Origin: JBFFZF01 sp050732695
GTDB lineage: Bacteria > Gemmatimonadota > Gemmatimonadetes > Longimicrobiales > RSA9
Assembly: GCA_050732695.1 (NCBI GenBank)
Contig: JBOHRL010000037.1
Coordinates: 62,001 to 126,000, forward strand
Direction: 5' to 3'
Length of the DNA stretch: 64,000 bases
Below the pieces are notes generated by a model, which worked only from the letters and a program-made list of their open reading frames with translations, ran no database searches and was not told where the DNA came from. Position numbers and translations under genes: made by a program. Positions 60,206-64,000 of this stretch are shown here, in pieces (the first letter of the stretch is position 1; each line of letters begins with the position of its first letter).

Positions 60206-61621
60206 TCAAATGCCCGACTTCAACTCCTGGATCAGGGCCAGAAGAGACTTGCGCGCATCGCCGAACAGCATGCGCGTGTTGTCCTTGTAGAACAGCTCGT
60301 TATCGATGCCCGCGAAGCCCGGGTTCATGCTGCGTTTCATGACAATGACGGTCTTCGACTTGTCCACATCGAGAATGGGCATGCCGTAGATCGGGCTGTT
60401 CCTGTCGTGTCGCGCGACCGGGTTCACGACGTCGTTCGCGCCAATCACGACCGACACATCCGTGTGCTCGAAATCGCCGTTGATCCGATCCATCTCCCAG
60501 AGCTGCGGGTACGGTACGTTCGCTTCCGCCAGCAGCACGTTCATGTGGCCCGGCATGCGGCCGGCGACCGGATGAATGGCGTACTTCACATCGACACCAC
60601 GTGCCTCGAGCAGTTCCGCCAGTTCGCGAACCTGGTGCTGGGCCTGAGAAACCGCCAGGCCGTAGCCCGGCACGAAAATCACCGAGCGCGCATAGCCGAG
60701 CAGGATCGCCGCATCCTGGGCGCCCACCGAAGCCACGGCTTTCGCAGTCCCATCGCCGCCTGCCACCACACCCATCGCCCTCGCGGTGAACGCGCCGAAC
60801 AACACGTTCGCCAGCGAGCGGTTCATCGCCTGGCACATGATCTGCGACAGAATAATTCCCGATGCACCGACCAGGGCTCCCGAAATGATGAGCACATTGT
60901 TGCTCAGCACGAAGCCGGTCATGCCCGCCGCCAGACCCGAGTACGAGTTGAGCAGCGCAATCACGACCGGCATGTCCGCGCCGCCGATCGGCATCACGAA
61001 GAACACGCCCAGCACCAGCGCGGCCACGTTCAATGCGATGTACCACGGCAGGTTCGCATCCGCGATGACCAGCCACGCAGCAACAGCCACCGTCGCGAGC
61101 GCGAAAAGGCTGAACCAGACCCGCTGACCCGGTAGCACCACCGCCTTGCCCGTGATGACTTCCTCCAACTTCCCCCACGCAACCATGCTGCCGGAAAACG
61201 TGATCGCGCCGATCAGTACCGACAACATGATCGTCGTCTGGACATCGGCGCCGGGCGAGATCGTGCCTGACGAATACCGCAGGTACTCATCGCCTGCAAC
61301 GAGCGTCGACGCTCCACCACCAAAGCCGTTCAGCAACGCCACCATCTGCGGCATTGCAGTCATCTTGACGGCTTTCGCGAGAACAAAGCCAATGCCGGAA
61401 CCGAGAATCACGCCAACCACGATCCACGTGAAGCTCACGATCTCCCAGTGCACCAGCGTAGCTCCGATCGCGATGGCCATGCCGACGGCACCCACAATGG
61501 TGCCGTTGCGCGCCGTGCGCGGCGAGCTGAGTCGCTTGAGACAGATGATGAAACATACCGCCGCAACGAGGTACGCCACGTCCATGAGCACCGGGATTGC
61601 GCCCTGCTCTGCCCCGTTCAT
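60206..61621 (-). CDS. pntB: NAD(P) transhydrogenase subunit beta
   Basis: A 471-residue protein starting MNGAEQGAIPVLMDVAYLVA. About eight or nine membrane helices include KMTAMPQMVALLNGFGGGAS. The C-terminal NADP(H) domain has FVPGYGLAVSQAQHQVRELA, HPVAGRMPGHMNVLLAEANV, SVVIGANDVVNPVARHD and VIVMKRSMNPGFAGIDNELF. It couples proton flow to hydride transfer from NADH to NADP+. It overlaps pntAb by four bases. Confidence 0.95.
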   Translation of the reverse strand: MNGAEQGAIPVLMDVAYLVAAVCFIICLKRLSSPRTARNGTIVGAVGMAIAIGATLVHWEIVSFTWIVVGVILGSGIGFVLAKAVKMTAMPQMVALLNGFGGGASTLVAGDEYLRYSSGTISPGADVQTTIMLSVLIGAITFSGSMVAWGKLEEVITGKAVVLPGQRVWFSLFALATVAVAAWLVIADANLPWYIALNVAALVLGVFFVMPIGGADMPVVIALLNSYSGLAAGMTGFVLSNNVLIISGALVGASGIILSQIMCQAMNRSLANVLFGAFTARAMGVVAGGDGTAKAVASVGAQDAAILLGYARSVIFVPGYGLAVSQAQHQVRELAELLEARGVDVKYAIHPVAGRMPGHMNVLLAEANVPYPQLWEMDRINGDFEHTDVSVVIGANDVVNPVARHDRNSPIYGMPILDVDKSKTVIVMKRSMNPGFAGIDNELFYKDNTRMLFGDARKSLLALIQELKSGI

Positions 61622-61908
61622 CGGTCGCCACCTCGCGACTTGAACATCTGTAGCATGCGATCCGTCACCAGGAAACCGCCCACGACGTTGATCATCGCGA
61701 ACGCAACCGCGATGACCGCCAGCACCGTCGCGACCGGCCCGCCGACACGGCCGGCTACTACGAGAGCGCCGACAATCGTGATTCCCGAGATCGCATTCGA
61801 GCCCGACATGAGTGGGGTGTGCAGCATCTGCGGCACCTTCGAGATGACCTCGAATCCCACATAACATGCTAGTACGAACACGTACACCGAGACGAGGAGT
61901 CCTTGCAT
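61618..61908 (-). CDS. pntAb: NAD(P) transhydrogenase membrane subunit alpha-2
   Basis: A 96-residue membrane protein with three or four helices: LLVSVYVFVLACYVGFEVIS, PLMSGSNAISGITIVGALVV and ATVLAVIAVAFAMINVVGGF. It matches the C-terminal membrane part of E. coli PntA as a separate subunit, the three-gene form. It lies 30 bp after pntAa and overlaps pntB by four bases. Confidence 0.93.
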   Translation of the reverse strand: MQGLLVSVYVFVLACYVGFEVISKVPQMLHTPLMSGSNAISGITIVGALVVAGRVGGPVATVLAVIAVAFAMINVVGGFLVTDRMLQMFKSRGGDR

Positions 61909-61938
61909 GGGTTCGTTTTCGCCGGTACGGGTTCTCGT

Positions 61939-63078
61939 TCAGGTCGCGAGTGTGGTCCTGGCACGTTCGTGCACGACTTCACCGCCGCGCGTGACCAGGC
62001 AGCCTTTCGTGACCTCATCTTCCAGGTCGACGTTCAGAGTACCGTCTTTCAACATGTTGTTCAGGAGTGCCAGGATATTGCGAGAGTACATCTGGCTTGC
62101 GTGGAACGGCATGGTGCTGGCCAGATCGGCGGGGCCGAGGATGTGCACACCGTACTTGACGACGGTCCGGCCTGCTTCGGAAAGCGCACAGTTGCCGCCT
62201 GATTCGGCGGCGAGGTCGACGATGACGGAGCCGGGCTGCATTCCCTTGACCATGTCCTCGGTGACGAGGACGGGCGCCCTGCGGCCGGGGATCTGCGCGG
62301 TGGTGACGACGATGTCGGAGGCGGTGACCAGCTTGTGCAGGTGCTCGAGGGCGCGTGTCTGGGAAGCGGCCGAGACTTCCTTTGCGTAGCCACCCTCGCC
62401 GACGGCCTCGTCCATGGCGAGGCCGACCCAGCGAGCGCCAAGGCTCTCGACCTGTTCCTTCACATCGGGTCTCACATCATATCCTTCGACGACGGCACCC
62501 AGGCGCCTTGCGGTTGCGATGGCCTGCAAGCCGGCAACGCCGACACCGAGGACGAGCACCTTGGACGGGGGGATCGTGCCCGCAGCGGTCATCAGCATGG
62601 GCAGGAACTTCGGTGACTGCGATGCGGCGAGCAGAACGGCCTTGTAACCGGCGGCCGTGGCCTGCGAGGAGAGCGCATCCATGGTCTGAGCGCGCGTGAT
62701 GCGGGGAACCAGTTCGAGGGCGAACGCATCGATGCGGCGGGCAGCCAGTGCACGCAGCAGGTCCGGTGATGTGAGCGGCTCGAGAAGCGCGATCACGGTC
62801 GCTCCGCTCTTCAGGGCGTCCAGTTCGCCATTTGCACCGTTGAACGTGGGCGGGCGCACCTTGACCAGCACATCGCAACCACCCAGGACAGTGCGGGGAT
62901 CAGGCGCGAGCGTGACGCCTGCTTTTTCGTACGCCGCGTCGGGGAATCCGGCTGCTTCGCCGGCACCCTTCTCGATGACGACATCGACTCCGGCAGCTTT
63001 CAGGCGGCCAGCGCTCTCAGGCACGAGCCCGACGCGCTGCTCGCCCGGATGCGTCTCCTTGACTACGCCGACCTGCAT
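61939..63078 (-). CDS. pntAa: NAD(P) transhydrogenase subunit alpha-1 (NAD-binding)
   Basis: A 379-residue soluble protein starting MQVGVVKETHPGEQRVGLVP, the shared alanine dehydrogenase/PntA opening. The NAD(H) site shows VLVLGVGVAGLQAIATARRL and VVEGYDVRPDVKEQVESLGA. GGNCALSEAGRTVVKYGVHI and LASTMPFHASQMYSRNILAL are late family blocks. It binds NADH and docks on the membrane subunits. A GGAG site precedes the ATG. A longer open frame upstream is rejected. No sharp promoter was found in the 91 bp before it. Confidence 0.95.
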   Translation of the reverse strand: MQVGVVKETHPGEQRVGLVPESAGRLKAAGVDVVIEKGAGEAAGFPDAAYEKAGVTLAPDPRTVLGGCDVLVKVRPPTFNGANGELDALKSGATVIALLEPLTSPDLLRALAARRIDAFALELVPRITRAQTMDALSSQATAAGYKAVLLAASQSPKFLPMLMTAAGTIPPSKVLVLGVGVAGLQAIATARRLGAVVEGYDVRPDVKEQVESLGARWVGLAMDEAVGEGGYAKEVSAASQTRALEHLHKLVTASDIVVTTAQIPGRRAPVLVTEDMVKGMQPGSVIVDLAAESGGNCALSEAGRTVVKYGVHILGPADLASTMPFHASQMYSRNILALLNNMLKDGTLNVDLEDEVTKGCLVTRGGEVVHERARTTLAT

Positions 63079-63169
63079 GACGTCTCCGGGTTGGCGGTGG
63101 AACGCGATGGATCGGCCAGCGCCCGGGCGGGACGCCGTGAGGCGCGCGGGACGGTCCGACTCGAATTGA

Positions 63170-64000
63170 TCAACGGGAATTCTGGGAAACCGGGTCCTCG
63201 ACCCAATCGGCGATGAACACGTTCGTCTCGCCAGAGACCGAGCCGCCACGGTTCGAGGCGAACACCAGGAGACGCCCATCCGGACTGAACATCGGGAAGC
63301 CGTCGAATTCCGGGTGCTGCGTCACGCGTTCGAGACCGGTGCCATCGAGATTGACGAGATAGAGATCGAAGTCACGACCCTCCGGGTCGTGCATGTTCGA
63401 GCTGAAGATGATCTTCTCGCCACTCGGATGAAAGAACGGAGCGAAGCTGGCCCCGGCCTCGTTCGTCACGCGTCGCTTCCCGCTTCCATCCGCATTCATC
63501 AGGTAGATCGACAATACGGTTGGCCGTACCAGCCCATCGGCCAGCAATGCGCGGTAATCCGCGAGTTCTGCCGAATCCGTGGGGTGGTGCGCACGGTAGA
63601 TGATCCGTGAGCCATCCGGCGAGAAGAAGGCACCGCCGTCATAGCCCGGCTCGTCGGTCAACCTGCGCACGTCGCTGCCGTCCGCATTCATCGTGTAGAT
63701 GTCGAGATCGCCATCACGCGTGGACGTGAACACGATGGTGGAGCCGTCGGGCGAGAGCGTGGCTTCTGCATCGTATCCGGGTGTCTCCGTGATTCGCACG
63801 AGGTCGGAACCGTCTGGCCGTGCGAAGAAGATGTCATACTCGTCGACCGGCCAGACGTATCCGCGGCTGTAGTCCGGCTGAGCCGGACATGCGGCGCTGT
63901 TCAAATGTGTTGAACTGAACAGGATCCGGTCGCCCGCGGGGAAGAAGTAACCGCACGTCGTCTTGCCTTCGCCGGTCGAAACGCGATGCAGGTTCGAACC
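63170..64000 (-). CDS. PD40/TolB-like beta-propeller protein, C-terminal part
   Basis: The frame enters from the right edge and ends at 63170, giving 276 codons. Before the first internal start it already reads VSTGEGKTTCGYFFPAGDRI and LFSSTHLNSAACPAQPDYS, so the gene truly continues off-window. Repeats of the PD40 type follow: DAEATLSPDGSTIVFTSTRD, GGAFFSPDGSRIIYRA, FAPFFHPSGEKIIFSSNMHD and GFPMFSPDGRLLVFASNRGG. Such proteins are usually periplasmic. The two Cys and the CPAQPDYSRGYVWPVDEYDI block are seen in a TolB-like family of uncertain function. Confidence 0.85.
   Translation of the reverse strand, partial: GSNLHRVSTGEGKTTCGYFFPAGDRILFSSTHLNSAACPAQPDYSRGYVWPVDEYDIFFARPDGSDLVRITETPGYDAEATLSPDGSTIVFTSTRDGDLDIYTMNADGSDVRRLTDEPGYDGGAFFSPDGSRIIYRAHHPTDSAELADYRALLADGLVRPTVLSIYLMNADGSGKRRVTNEAGASFAPFFHPSGEKIIFSSNMHDPEGRDFDLYLVNLDGTGLERVTQHPEFDGFPMFSPDGRLLVFASNRGGSVSGETNVFIADWVEDPVSQNSR

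Overview
The window is a GC-rich bacterial chromosome segment, mostly housekeeping, with almost every gene on the minus strand in long runs of overlapping genes (TGATG, ATGA and GTGA junctions). The mixture of a bacillithiol gene (bshA), RNase Y, three-gene Pnt transhydrogenase, a complete system I cytochrome c maturation operon, Bat/MoxR aerotolerance-type genes, PD40 and six-bladed beta-propeller proteins and an outer membrane barrel points to a didermic, respiring bacterium, most like Gemmatimonadota. This placement is inferred from gene content and protein style, not from a tree. No phage, IS element, CRISPR array or rRNA operon was seen. The two tRNA genes do not encode CCA.

Layout from left to right. 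1-9.8 kb: ispA(partial)-xseB-xseA-folD-rny, zapA-coiled coil-pheT-pheS-rplT-rpmI-infC. 9.8-11.9 kb: thrS with a regulated leader. 12.1-13.0 kb: a CHRD/SOD-like lipoprotein and an esterase remnant. 13.1-15.7 kb: groES-groEL with a CIRCE operator, then a repeat-rich spacer holding a 75-bp inverted repeat and three 34-bp tandem units. 15.7-25.5 kb: one run secD-secF-tatD-mutL-miaA-bshA-nadC-birA-coaX. 25.7-29.7 kb: two tandem CPA2 antiporter genes on the plus strand, a tRNA(CAU) and upp. 29.7-42.4 kb: site-2 protease-scpA-scpB-pseudouridine synthase-Rossmann protein-moxR-DUF58-Bat genes, with BatB/BatC and BatD/BatE fused. 42.5-47.8 kb: rpsT, then yhaM-like, pyrC, pyrB, pyrR and a LexA-HTH/TadA fusion. 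47.9-51.5 kb: tRNA-Gln, gltX, a repeat-rich spacer and an outer membrane barrel. 51.8-54.3 kb: fhs and a broken beta-propeller gene. 54.3-63.1 kb: ccmABCDEFGH and pntAa-pntAb-pntB. 63.2 kb to the end: a partial PD40/TolB-like protein.

The most unusual items are regulatory or architectural. (1) A 241-residue protein joins a LexA-type winged helix to a complete tRNA adenosine deaminase TadA, with no LexA protease domain. (2) thrS is preceded by a promoter, a 22-residue leader peptide with five Thr codons among residues 4-10, an antiterminator segment and an intrinsic terminator. This is a textbook-shaped ribosome-mediated attenuator, and the leader mRNA appears to be leaderless. (3) infC has its own promoter, a leader with a terminator and a competing pairing, and an AUC start codon. 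(4) Two spacers carry related G-rich/C-rich repeat families. Translation genes dominate (pheST, thrS, gltX, infC-rpmI-rplT, rpsT, tadA domain, miaA, two tRNAs), and several of them show cis-acting leader control.
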